Source: Atrichornis clamosus (taxonomy: Eukaryota; Chordata; Aves; Passeriformes; Menuridae). From it: a stretch of 64,000 nt of DNA. Position numbers and translations under genes: made by a program. Shown piece after piece: positions 26,317 through 38,379 of the stretch (the stretch's first letter is position 1; each line of letters begins with the position of its first letter). Where the stretch lies: contig WBMZ01011576.1 in NCBI GenBank assembly GCA_013400975.1, positions 62,001 to 126,000 on the forward strand, given 5' to 3'. The notes beneath the pieces were generated by a model, which ran no database searches, was not told where the DNA came from, and saw only the letters and a program-made list of their open reading frames with translations.

Positions 26317-28659
26317 TCAGAAAGATGCCTTGTATTTTAAAGCAAGTCTTTTTCATGGTTGTCATCTTTGGAAGAATAAAAATTGCTGGTAGGTGTTGAG
26401 AGGCAATGATAATCTCAGTGCTTCACACACTGTTGCTAAATGCAAATAGTAGTAATGGTCTTTGCAGAAGTGTTCTTATTAAATAGACACAGCTGGGTCA
26501 GTCAATGACCTTGTTGTTTAATGCAGTAATTGCATTATGTTTTCACAGAGATATGCCTCATAGGGTTCATATCGTAAGTATAGGAATATCCTTAGGAAAA
26601 TGTGATGTACTGATTATTTTCTAATCTTCATAGCCATCATAAATAAAGGTAAGAATTATCATCCAACGTTGCACTAGAAATTTATGATGGAGAGATATCA
26701 AGTGTGGTCAGAGATATGAAAGAAGTCATTGGCAGAGTGTAGTAAGGAATCCAAACATCTCAAGTTTTGTTCCGTAATCATTTAATCAGACTGAGTACTT
26801 GATGTGTGCTTTGTGGTTAATTTGTAATGTAATTATTTTTTCTTACCGAATGGTCTGGTTAAGCTACACACACAGACTGCATTCACCTCAAATGTTAGAA
26901 ATGGAAGACAATCTGGCTGGTATATGGTTCATATTTTGGATAGACAACTGGAAATGCCATACATTTTCTTTCAGCAAAATTTATTCCACCTCTATTCCTG
27001 TTTTCCCTTCTTATTTTTATTTTCCTCTGTGTTTTTTATCACCTGTTCTAAGTAGTATATATATTTTATCCTTGAAATAGTGCATCAAAAATCACGTGGC
27101 AGCCGAGTCCAGGTCAAGGTCAGGAAGGAAAAAGTAACATGCAAAGCCAAAGCATCATTGTCACCTCTTCCTCTGCACTGATGTTGGCAGATGTTTGTTC
27201 TTCTCATAGGGCAGATTCTCCAAGGGGAACTCTCAGAATTTTAACAGGCTTCAGCAGCATCCTGGCCACTTCTGCTCTGCAGCTGGCAAGCTATGCCGAA
27301 AAAGGGAATTGTAATTTGCCTGGATATATTCCACCTCTCTGCAGCACTAGAAAAACCTTTGCTGTAATAATCCAAGGTAGTGAGAAGACAAAAGGAGTGA
27401 GACCTAATTCACTTCTTTGGGATGTGTTACTATAAACTTGTTTTCAGCAGAACTGTGTGTATCGGTGGGTTGTCCAGCAAGCAGCCTTGTAAGAACATTT
27501 CTCTTTGGCCTTTATCACATACCACAGGGATTTGAGTCTTGTAAAGGAAAGAGAGAGAGAGAGATCAGATTTTTGCATTTTACTGTTTCCTTTACTTCCT
27601 TCCCCTCATGTCACTTCTACCTCCTACCCCTTCACCACAGCACTTCAGCATCAGGCTTCCTAGGCAACAGTTCTCTCCCACTCAGATTTATTTCCTAGCT
27701 AAGAGATTGTTTAGTGACTCCCAAACATTTTAGCAGAATTAGATATAAGCATTTTACCTCCCCTAAGTGAGAAGAAATGAAAATACCTAGCTCGTTTACC
27801 AAGAGAAAAGCAGAGAGGAAATGCTTCTTAAGTTAAAAATGCATACATTTCATTCTAGAACAATCTTCTAGCCAAAAAAGTAGCAACCCCCCAGTATTTT
27901 TAATCTTCATATTCTGACCACAAAAAGTTATCTACAATGTAGTTCACATAAAATTAGATTTTGCAATACAGATATCTCTTTCCAGTCTTACAAGTGTGAT
28001 GATTTGTCAGGATTTATAAAATGATTCCAAGATATTTCAGAATTTAAACAGTGTATTACCAAATGGAGGAAAGTATCTAGAAAGTGTGTCAGCCAAGCAG
28101 ACATATCTCCAGATTATCTTAGCCTGTTCCATTAGAGATGGAGAACTTCCCACATCAGAATATATAAATCAAGTTGTCACTCGATGGAAGTGGCATTTCT
28201 TAAAATATTTACCCATAATGTTCAGAAATGTCAATATCCCTGGATTTTAGAGGACTAAAAACAAACAAACTAAAAAAGAAGAGTAAAGTAAACCTATTTT
28301 AAATAATATTGTTTAGTATTTCAAAAGAAATAGTTTATGACTAAGAACTAAGCAAAGATTGATAAGCATATTCTTGGTCAGGCTATGTGAGCTTGATAGC
28401 AAGAAAGGCAAATTGGTGCATTCTGTCTAAAAGAATGTTAAATATTCACTCCATAGAATCTGTATGGTTGCAATAGAATTTCCTGAAGCTTCTTTTTGAA
28501 CAACTATTGATCTCAAATAAGGTTTCTCAAGAAATAAAAGAGAGGATGGAAAAACTCAAAGTCCCAGGGCATTGAAGTCTTGTATCAACAGCAACCAGGA
28601 GATAACACAGTTTTGGTTGTTTTGAAGCAGTATCTGATTCAACATCTTTTGAGCAGGCA

Positions 28660-29040
28660 TCACAGAATCATTTAGATTGGAAAAGACCTCCACAATCAGA
28701 GTCCGGCCTTTAACCGATTGCCACCTTTCAATTAAGCCATAGCACTAAGTGCCACGTCCAGTTGTTTCTTGAACACCTCCAGGGATGGTGGCTCTACCTC
28801 CTCTCTGGGCAGCCCATTCCAATGCTTAACAAGGCTTTCCATGAAGAAATTCTTCCTGATGTCCAACCTGAACCTCCCTTGGCACAGCTTGAGGCTATGT
28901 CCTCTCATCCTGTCAGTAGCTCTCCTCTGAGCCTCCTTTTCTCCAGGGTAAACAACCACAGCTTCCTCACCCCTCCTCATGTGATTTACTCTCTAGACCC
29001 TTCACCAGCTTTGTTGCCCTTCATTGCCCTGTGTCTCAAG
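28660..29040 (-). mobile_element. CR1 LINE, 5'-truncated copy (3' end of ORF2 plus 3' UTR)
   Basis: On the minus strand an open frame of 82 codons (28980 to 28732) reads [19 protein letters not shown], then [20 protein letters not shown] and [17 protein letters not shown]. This is the C-terminal tail of the CR1 reverse-transcriptase ORF, the dominant LINE of birds. After the stop comes the typical 3' UTR, seen on the + strand as CAGAATCATTTAGATTGGAA followed by AAGACCTCCA. The 3' end at about 28660 keeps one unit of the ATTCTGTG-type terminal repeat. The 5' truncation lies near 29040, where similarity fades after AGACCCTTCACCAGCTTTGT. The tail frame is nearly intact, which suggests moderate age. 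The copy is not autonomous because endonuclease and catalytic RT are absent. Confidence 0.95.
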
Positions 29041-29963
29041 GGTTGCTTTCACATAGATATAAGCTTCAGATAATTCTAATAATAGATTTTAGCTTCAGAT
29101 AGCTTCAGTTTACATTTTGTATGGCATAATAGAAAATACAAGTTTAAGGAATACCTTTGTGAAAGAATTCTATTCCATCTAATCCCAAACTAAAATAAAC
29201 TCAATATATCTGTGTTCTTACAAGGAGGATCTTAAATGTTCCTTGTTTTTGTGGGGTTTTTTCCTCTTCCCAGCACCAGAGTTGTATATTTAATAATCTT
29301 TTTTTAGATATCAAGCTTTTTTAGATATTTTTTTGTGTTCTCAAATTATTTTCTTCATTTGAAGTCTGTTTAGTCCACAGATAATTTTTATTGGCCATCA
29401 CAGCAAAATAACTTTATTCCCAACAACATCCTGAGAACATTATCCTCAAATATCAGAGAGTTCCAGTCCTTATAAGGTAGTTTTATCTGATACACGATCA
29501 TCCATCCTTCCTATACAAATAGAGCAATTTAAGGGATGGAACAGCGTGATTGCTTCTTAAAATGTTTGCATTATATGGAGCTTTTTGAACTAATAGTATA
29601 GAAATGTTTAACAATTTTGGTTTTGCTATAGTGTCTGAGCCTGCATAATGGGAAGGGAGGCTTAGTGTAGAAAAGCTTGGGGGAGGAAGACAAGGAACAT
29701 GCAGTTTCTGCTGCAAAGGAGTTGTACATTTCATGGAGTGCCACAAGCAGCTGACATATGGCTGTCACTTTATTAAAAAATACAAAGTTTTTAAATGTGT
29801 CTGTGTCTCTGCTTCGTCCCATTTACATTTCTTGTAATGCAGAGATCTTGTCTAGGATATTGAAGCTATGACCTATCTCTATCTACTGAAACTAAAGAGG
29901 GAATGATAGTCAAGAGAAGTTTAGCAATTTTTTATTTCATTCTTCATAATATTCTGGGGACAT

Positions 29964-30023
29964 TGAGGAGGAGGGATGAAGAACAGTTAATTATGAGGAG
30001 GAGGGATGAAGAACAGTTAATTA
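29964..30023. repeat. Perfect 30-bp tandem duplication
   Basis: Two identical copies sit head to tail: TGAGGAGGAGGGATGAAGAA followed by CAGTTAATTA at 29964-29993 and again at 29994-30023. No third copy follows. Perfect identity implies a recent duplication or an assembly artefact. Confidence 0.95.
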
Positions 30024-30882
30024 GAAGTGAGTAACCAAATGTGTGTAAGTGTTTAGCTAGTTCAGCTTATGACTCAGGTCTTCTGTGTGCAAACAACTAA
30101 AGACTCATCTTGTGAGAGGCAACCTGGTATTTTAATAGTTGAGCTTTTTTCTTTGAGAAGCATAGAAGAAAGGATTTTAACAATTGAATTCTTCTTGAAT
30201 ATCTTTTATTGCCCTCAAGAAGAAGGATGAGAGAATTTAAAGATTGGTATGAATCTTTTGATGAACTCAATCAAGTATTTCTCAGGGGTGGTAGCTCTGT
30301 TATCTCTAGACAGGGTCTTCTCATATGCCACATATAATGAATTAGAAAAATGTTAGCCTGCTGCTTCAGGAATGTTCCTGTGTCTGTACTTACTCCCTTC
30401 TGAGTCTAAATGTCAGTTATAACTTTTGGTCAAGTTATTCAGAATAAAAGCGTGCAAGACAATGACTGCAGAAGGGCAATTTCACATAATCAAAATTTGT
30501 AATGTTGGTTTAATAAAACTAGCTGTGTACGATATTTTAAGTGTTGAATTAATTTGAAATATGACTGACAGTAACAATCATGAGGGCCTTGTTATGACCT
30601 CAGGACTTTGTTGCCTATCTGTTGCGTATCTTGTTGGGGACTTCATATCACACTGCTGGAATCTATTGGTTGCATCATACCAGAGAGGTCAGCCCCTCCA
30701 GGTTTGATTAGAGCTTAAAAAATAGAAGTGTATCATTCATATTGTTCCAAAATGTGGAATAAGTAAAATTTTCTTAAGTAAAGGTGTTTATGTTTGATCT
30801 TTGTTTACTTTCAAACCTAATCAGCAAGAAGGGAGATTTGATCTGTTAAACAACAGCTAACAAGCTTTAAGTGAGGTCCAGG

Positions 30883-31481
30883 TGTTAGAAAAATGAATTA
30901 CTTGTTGGTAGAATTCCCTTGTTAAGGTTTAAAGCTTGATGTGCTTCGATGATCTCAGACCTAGGGGGAGGTTAAAAAAGCTTGGGAAGAAGGATGCCCA
31001 CTGGTAGTGGACACAAAGAATGCAGAATTTACAGGCCACAAAGACATCTGGCGGAATGCCCAAGATAAGGAAGAAAGTAACAAGGCCAACTCAGCAAGTG
31101 TGCTGAAATCAGAGCTGACTGGGTAAAATGTAATTCTGGCAGGGAAAGATCGTGCCCACTGGCTCACGGACCACTGACCCAAGAAACCTACTGGCTCAAA
31201 AGAAGAGAAAGACTGAGAATGTGGACTAATTAGGATGAGAAGTGAGAGAATCATTAACTAATAGAAGATAGATTACTAATTAATAAGAAAACGATGTAAC
31301 TTGTACCCAATGAACACTAGTTCCTTTGTTTGCTGAAGTATATAAGCAGTAAAAAGTTTTGATAGCTGGTGTTCTTGATTTGTGGAATACCACTGAGCAG
31401 CCAGGCTTGCACAATTCTGAAATAAATAATCAATGTCTCTCTCACGTGTGTAATTATTGGCTTGTTGCACACTGGGTAACA
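30883..31481 (+). mobile_element. Probable solo LTR of an endogenous retrovirus
   Basis: The block has LTR architecture on the + strand. It has a TATA box, TATATAA, at 31339-31345 and a polyadenylation signal AATAAA at 31421-31426, 82 bp downstream. A short U5-like stretch follows, ending TGGGTAACA at 31481. The start TGTTAG (30883) and end GTAACA form the short inverted TG...CA termini expected of LTRs. Alternative starts with the same TGTTA motif lie at 30844 and 30920, and I could not find a clean target-site duplication. No gag, pol or env sequence and no convincing primer-binding site follow, so this would be a solo LTR. Family not identified. Confidence 0.5.
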
Positions 31482-33756
31482 AATCCAATTTTTGTGGATA
31501 ACAGTATCCTCTGTGAGTTTGTCATGAGAATTTAGATAATGTATTCCACATTTTCTTAAAATATTATGCTTGATATCTAAAAATATCTACTTAGTAAAGG
31601 AAAAGGAGATAAAGAAGAGAATTTGACCACACATTCCTGGAGTGTAAACCTGGGAATCCCCAAAGTATGCTTAAGATACAAGAGTAACAGAAAAGATTTC
31701 CATGGCATGGATCTGTTCCTATAACTAATACTTTTGCTGGTGAACATTTATATATATCTGTATACATCTCTCTGTGGCTATTACAAAAGAAGCTTTCTTA
31801 GTGTAAATTCAACTGAATGGAATCAAAACAGTTTTGATTTAAAATGAGACAACTCTTTATAAGCCTCAGTGGTGTAGCACCAGTTTTCAGTTATTTTTTT
31901 CTTGGTGGTGGTGGTTTTGTGTCTTTAAATGTATTGGGGTACCTTAAGAACATGTAGAGATTAAGTTTTCAAAATAATTTAAAAGCCAACTGTGAAAGCA
32001 AGAATATAGTCTGATATACAGAATTGGAAGCATCTTGCACCTCAGACAGATACTAGGACCTGAAATGGATTAATATGTGTCTTGTCTGTGAATCCTTGAT
32101 GATACATAGGATTCTTGTAGAATTGATTGTCTTTTTCTACAGAATAGGTCTTGTCAAAAAAGGAGTAGTGTGCCCAGGTTATAGAGAAAATTACACATAA
32201 TCTCTCATTTCTTAGGTAGGATTTATAAATGTGAAACTATTTATTGAAAAGTTAATAATCATGTTTGTAGGATTTCTGCTTTGGCCTAATGCTTTCTTCC
32301 TAAGAATTTGTATGTAAATATACGAAGGCTCATGCCTTCAAGATTTCATTCCTTTTCTGTCCAAGGCCCAAAGCTTGAAAGGGAGAGCTAAAGAAGGACA
32401 AATCACATTAAAATTCACCTTGAAATTAATGTGCAACAGGTGTACTCATTTCTAGATGGATTCTCTCCATCCTGTTCCTTCTGCAGCATGTATGAGACTG
32501 ATGAGACTTGAAGCAAACTGCAAGAAATGGACTCTGAAAGGAAGAATGCAGCAGAAATCCCAGGCAGAGATCTTCCCACCAAGTGCACTGGCATCCATGT
32601 GTAAACCGAGAGTAACTTAACTGAGGGTTTCCCTGAGCAAAGTTTGCCTAAAGTTTATTACACATAGTTACATGGAGTTTTTAATCCTTTGTCTACAGTG
32701 TTTCAAATATAAAGGGCAAATATATCTCGTGTTCATCTTAAATATTGTTAGAATATGGGAATGTAATAGGTTAGATTTAAAGCAAGCAGTTGGCTATAGG
32801 TGCGTTATTTAATTTGGACTTGATTCCACAAAATAACGCTTTTTAACAAAATAAGTAACCAAAAGTCAGAATATTCTTAAATATCATTGACTTTGCTTGG
32901 GTGAAAGTTTAAGCACAGGTTTTCAGAGCTTACAGAGCTGAAGCTTGTCAAGCTATTCACTTATAGATGAGCTGGTTAAAAATATCTTTACCTTTCCTAC
33001 CTATTTCTTGCACGGATTAAACAATTTCAGAATCAGAAAATGAAAATATTTGTTTAGAGTGGCATAACTTCTACATATATGATTTATTTTCTATCAGTGC
33101 TATCCTTCAGGAAGAAAATGACAAAGAAAAAATCAAAAGCAGAAAACCCTTTCTCTGACTTTGTGCCTCATTTCAGGTAAATGATTGATGCAGGGTAGCT
33201 CAGAATCTAATCTAGTATGACCCAGTTGTATCAGGGTGAATTTGGCTTTAAAGTATCGCCCATTCCTGGAAGCATGAGTAACAAAGCCTTGATTCAACAA
33301 ACAACCTCTGTGATAATTTGTATTAGAATCAGCCTTTCAGCAAAGTAGCGAGGCTTATGGAGAAAAGGAGTGGTTTGGAGTTTATTTATTTATTTGTTTG
33401 TTTTTTTCCCACACTAATCTGTGAGAGACAGTGAGTGTAAATCATCTTTCTCTTTGTGTATTTGGTCTCAATTCATTTGTTGAAATACAGAGTTAAAGCT
33501 GCTTTTAGGAGCAGCCCATACTTTAGCATACTGTAGACTTTCAGAAATTAAAGATTTTTAAAATATAATCTCTTCCAGGAGGCAGCAAGGGAAAGCATCT
33601 TGCCAGAAGCTCATCTTGTTAAAAAAATGACTGAGTGATTTATAAAGTAGCATTCAAACTGATTTAATTGTCGAGGCTGGAGCAGATCACATCCTGAATT
33701 TATTGCAGATTGCGCTATGTTAATCTGCAGGCCAGGATTTCACAGCTACACTTCCA

Positions 33757-33847
33757 CCTCGCTCTTCTTTCGTCTCTCTCCCCCATCTTCCATTGCCCTC
33801 TTTCCCTTCCTCTTTCCCCCCATATGTCTATTTTTTTCTTTCCCCAG
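33757..33847 (+). repeat. Polypyrimidine tract ending in a splice-acceptor-like CAG
   Basis: About 90 bp of nearly pure C/T ends in TATTTTTTTCTTTCCCCAG (AG at 33846-33847). By sequence this is a very strong 3' splice-site match inside the intron. The open frame that follows is in the phase required by the upstream EPHA7 exon; see findings. It may equally be a decoy acceptor. Confidence 0.6.
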
Positions 33848-35339
33848 CTTCAAAACAAGTTAGATTAATTCTGATTGAGTTTGAAGGAGTAATGGAAGTC
33901 ACATTTTTCTTTCTAAAGCTTCTTGATAATGAAGGGCAGTGCTTGAATAGGTCTGTCTTTGGGTTTATTCAAAGCTCTTACACTTGCCAGAGCAGAGAGT
34001 ATGTGAGTTCAGTTCAGTGAGCCATTGAGAAATTGGCTGTACTTTCCAGGAGTAGTTAAGGTTTGGTGTGGGTAGATCCTGACATGGAGCTTTGGGTTAT
34101 CATATGGCACATCACTCATTAGTGATTAAGCCTCAAAAGCTTCAAAACAGTTACTATTTCATGGAAGATAAAGAATATATTGTATACTTGCACCCCTTCA
34201 ACTTTCTTTGTGACTTCAATCCTGTTTTCTTGTCTCTTTTTAAACAGTGTCTTTAGAAAGCTTCTCTCACATTTTGTCTATTTATGCTGTCTGAAATGAG
34301 ATCCTACATCCCCCACAAATCCTCTTCAATTTTCATAAGGAAATATGCTGAAATGTAAGAGCTGCAAGCAGGTTTTCAACATTTTCATATGAATACAAAG
34401 ATTTTTTATCCTCTTAAAAAAAAAAAAAAGTTTTATCCTTCCCATGTGTCAAAGTGCATAAACCTGCTTTCCAGAAACCGTATTCCTGATGGTAGACACC
34501 AGAAAACTAGTAAGAAACTATGTGTCTCTCTCAATAGCAGTAATTTTACAGTGTTTGGTAGAGCTGACTAGCATGACATTTCATTTGTACTTATAATCCA
34601 GACGTGTCTAGCAAAATTTAATAAAGTTCAAATATTTAATGTTACTGCAGATGTTTTAATTTTGGTACCTTGACACATACAAATTCCCTTCTCTTAGGGT
34701 CTTGCTTGCAATATTGAAAGCTCAGAGCAATCCTGATAATTCATCATACTTGAAGTGTTAGAGTGAAGTGAGAATGCAATAATGCATTTGTATCGTGAAA
34801 AGCTCTTTGGGTGTTCTCCCCCACTTTTGTGCTGTCCCCTAGATGTCATCCTGAGGTAAGGAGCAGGGCAATCATTTAATCCCCCCTGTGTTCCCATGCA
34901 AACAGCTGTGTTTTGGTCTAAGGGTCCATACACCTTCACTTAGTGCTTTAGCAGAAGAAGGAGTGTGGCCCGCTTGGCAGCCCCGGATCTGGGGCTCCTG
35001 TTCCAGCCCCTCTGTTTGCACGTGGATGCAGTCAGATTGCTGAACTGCAGCATGCTCCAAAGACCCATTAAGCATTCACCTTCTTCCTGTTGCTCCTCTT
35101 TTTCACCCATCTATGCTACAGAATCAAAACAAAGCACTTGCACCGAAATTTTGGAGATGTAAAAATCAAAATCTTTCACCCCAGCCTGAAAGCTTGGAAG
35201 GAGAGAGTGAGCTGTTGATCCACAGAGAGGTATCAGAGCCAGAGAACTCCCGAGGAGTGCTGATGGGGAGTCTCCAGATTTCTCTTTGTTTAAAACTATG
35301 TCATCATTTGAAATCTAGCTAATGTGGAGAGAATTCACA

Positions 35340-35520
35340 AGCTGATTGCATGCAGCGCTTCCCTTGTTAAGGGTTAATTATTATGCGTCTTTCCTTGCAC
35401 CATATGGTGGACTTTTCTTTGCTCTGAAATGCCTCTCCTTTCAACAGCTCCGCAGATTAGAAAGTAAAGCTCATTAGCTAACAAACGCTATCCTTTTTAC
35501 TTGTGATTTACATGGTTTTA
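35340..35520. promoter_or_regulatory. Candidate conserved non-coding element
   Basis: A compact, balanced-composition stretch with the palindrome CCCTTGTTAAGGG (35361-35373), TAATTA (35375-35380), ATTATGCG, an E-box CATATG (35401-35406) and GCTCATTAGCTAAC. No open frame or repeat signature explains it. Confidence 0.3.
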
Positions 35521-37046
35521 TATAATAATACATACACTTGACCCATTGTCAAGTATAACTAGATACGGTTTATGAAAATTTCTGTCTATTTTTAATATTT
35601 CTCCTTTTAAAGATGTTCTGGTGAATTTTTTTTCATTTTTCTATACTCTTTGTACTAAGACGAAAAGTTTTCTCTCTGTACCTTGTTGATATGTTTATAA
35701 TTAGGTATGACCGTGTATATGTATGGTCCTCAAATGGCAAAAGTTTAAACCACTCGTTGCTGCAGGATTAATGCCAAGCATCTCCAAATAAAACTGGTTT
35801 TATGAAGTCACAGCTTCCTTAAACATATTTACTTTCATGATAGTCCTAGCCTATATGTGGGTACAGATAGAACCAAGCTTTTAATTTGGCTAAAATTTTT
35901 CAGACTGATGTGCGTTCTGGTTTTTTTTGTTTAGTAGTTTGCAGAAGAAGAATACCAGACTTTTCAAACACAATATTAATTTTTCATATTAAGTGCAAAG
36001 TGAAAGGGTGGAGTGTGGGGGATTTTATAACATACACATTTGCAACAAAATAACTGAGTTGGAATTTTGGCAAAGAAATAGTGATTATTGATTGTTATTT
36101 TGCCTTTTTAATACTTCTAAAGGAAATTCCTTTTGGATCTGACATAATTACACATCTTTGGACAGTACACATTTTGCATGCACTTTTTGTGGAGTTATAC
36201 CTTACTGAGTGTTACGGATATGCCCATAAACATTCATCTTGATGAATTCTGGCAAATATGGGATAAGGGAAAATTTTAAATATTGCACATATGTTACCAT
36301 TCTCTTTATACTTTTGTATAATATTAAACACATTTTGGGAGCTACTGGAAACAATCATTACTGCAATAGTAAAAGATTTATTCCTTCCCTATTGCCATTA
36401 CCATGCCCTACTGATATTATCACTGTCTGGGTATACCACTAACAGTATTGATTATTAATGTTAGAATAAGAAAGGGAATTCTGGCAGTACATTATAAATA
36501 TTCAGAGAAAGAGAATATGAATTCTCATAACGTACTTGTAGTACACAGTTTTGGAAAGCAGGCCCTTTGGAACTAGCTTTAAATGATTCTTTATCTGATT
36601 TGCTGCTCCATTTTCATATCTTTCTAGATATTTTTAAGCTTTTTCTGCTGATGATCCATCTTTTTCTGACTTATTGTTCAAAGAATCTTTACTCCAGAAT
36701 CTGATAAGAACTGTTACACGGAACGTTATTTGTGATGTCACAAATCAACTTTATGATTTTTCTGCAGTACCAAGTCCTGCTAACCAAGATAGAAATAGAG
36801 GTATCCTATCTTGTTTCATGCAGGTATTTCTGATAAAGGAAGAGGATGGCAGTGAGTTATGTATAAAGCAGGGGAAAGTAGACATAATTCTGATACTTTT
36901 CTGCTATGAATATGTCTTATTATATCCATGGAATTACTGTACTTTTTGCCTTATTTTTGGAAGCATACTTAAAATTATCTCTCTTATGCAGGGCCGTATA
37001 AACTCTGCTACCAACCTAGCTGAAAGACACTATCATTATCAGAGCT

Positions 37047-37099
37047 GGTTTTTTGTTTTGTTGTTCAGGGGTTTTTTTGGTTTTTTGGGGTTTTTTTTG
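37047..37099 (+). repeat. G/T-only tract (GGGGTTTTTTT type)
   Basis: A run of T blocks separated by G, GG and GGGG groups, with a short TTCAGGGG interruption. The same texture recurs at 43850-43930 and 53216-53310. Confidence 0.85.
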
Positions 37100-38084
37100 C
37101 ATACAGTTTTTTATTTTCTTTTGGAATAGCATTGAAAGGCTCACATCTGACTTCAGTCTGTCTGCATTAGTCATTAGATACACAAGTAAAAACGCATTCT
37201 CTAACCCAAAAAGCTTTTACTCTAAGTAACAATGGCATGCTTAGCCAAAGACAAGGTGAAATGCTAATGTCCTGTTTACCTCCTTCCAACGGACTGCATG
37301 GTGGAATAGATGAAAATCCTTACTCTGAAGGACAGCTTTATGATTCTATTTTCAGGAACTTCCTGATTAATTAAGACATGCTCATTTATTATGCCAATTT
37401 ACGATGGTTCTGTCTAGATAACAATACAGATTCTTCAAATTTCTTTCCACTATTTTAGATGAAAATCTTTATCTGCTTGTTTGACACACATTTCCCATGT
37501 CTTCTTTCCTAAATCTCTGACATAGACTTTTTTTTTTTTAATTAGATATGACAGAGAAAACATTACATAGCTTTTGAACTTTAGATTAGGAAATTAAATC
37601 AAAAGTTTATGACATTCTGCAAATTTTTGGAACTTGGAAAAATTTAACTTTTGTGAACCAGAGTAGTTAAACTATCACTTCTCTTAAAGACTGATAAAAT
37701 ACACATTTAACCAGACTTCAGATTAAAAACCTCACAGTAAAACCCAGAAAAATGTATTTGCGCTTTTTAAACAGGTCATTAAGTTAGTCATTTTTGATTA
37801 TTGTGGAGTTTTTTAAAGAAAATTCTAATATTAGAGATAGTTTTAATATTAAAAGAATATGAATAATGGCCAGGGAAAAAGTCTTTTGACAATGAGAACT
37901 TTGCTGAAATCAGATCTTACAAAATATTGATGGTATTCTTGCTTTTCATGTTTCTGTGTTTGGGGTTATTTTGGCAGAGGGCTAAATCCAAATAAATAAG
38001 TAAGTAAAACAAATTAATTATTAATAGATATTTTTGTCAAAGTATTTGTAACTAGGTTATTCAGTCCCATATTTTATAGATTTA

Positions 38085-38185
38085 TTATTCATCACATATA
38101 TTATATATGCATTATATATTACAAGTTACATTACTTAGAGACAATAATATATATTAGAATATATATTCATTGCTATATAATTATC
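38085..38185. repeat. AT-rich tract with TATATA blocks
   Basis: Almost pure A/T with repeated ATATATT blocks, including AATATATATTA directly followed by GAATATATATT. No gene content. Confidence 0.7.
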
Positions 38186-38363
38186 TATAGTGCTTATTTT
38201 TTAATCTTAGTATTATGGACCATGTGACTTACATTAGTGCAGAATTTTCTTTTCAGCAAATGCCTTAATATTTCAATGTGTACATGTGTAACAGACGTGT
38301 GCCTTACGAACCAAAGAGTTACATCTAAAGAGGTTTAAGTGATATAACTATATTTACAACAAA

Positions 38364-38379
38364 AACACACACACACACA
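38364..38379. repeat. Short (AC)n microsatellite
   Basis: About seven to eight AC units lie after AAAA and before AAACACTTCC. Short and probably stable. Confidence 0.85.

Larger units (their letters stand above)
19461..28659. other. Intron, no gene seen; two long unexplained open frames
   Basis: AT-rich with a GC-richer patch at about 20900-22000. That patch holds a 147-codon + frame (21559-22002) and a minus frame of 188 codons lies at 25548-26114. Neither shows a domain I recognise, and both lack splice or codon evidence. Repeats called separately lie inside this stretch. Confidence 0.55.

Noticed and set aside
28762..29073. 103-codon + strand open frame
   Set aside because: It is the antisense shadow of the CR1 ORF2 tail on the minus strand.
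30961..31488. Two minus-strand open frames of 97 and 70 codons
   Set aside because: They fall inside the probable solo LTR and show no gag, pol or env features; LTRs often contain chance frames.
36674..37129. 151-codon + strand frame ending in a hydrophobic tail
   Set aside because: The hydrophobic C-terminus comes from the G/T-rich tract (Phe/Gly/Leu codons); the rest has no recognisable domain.
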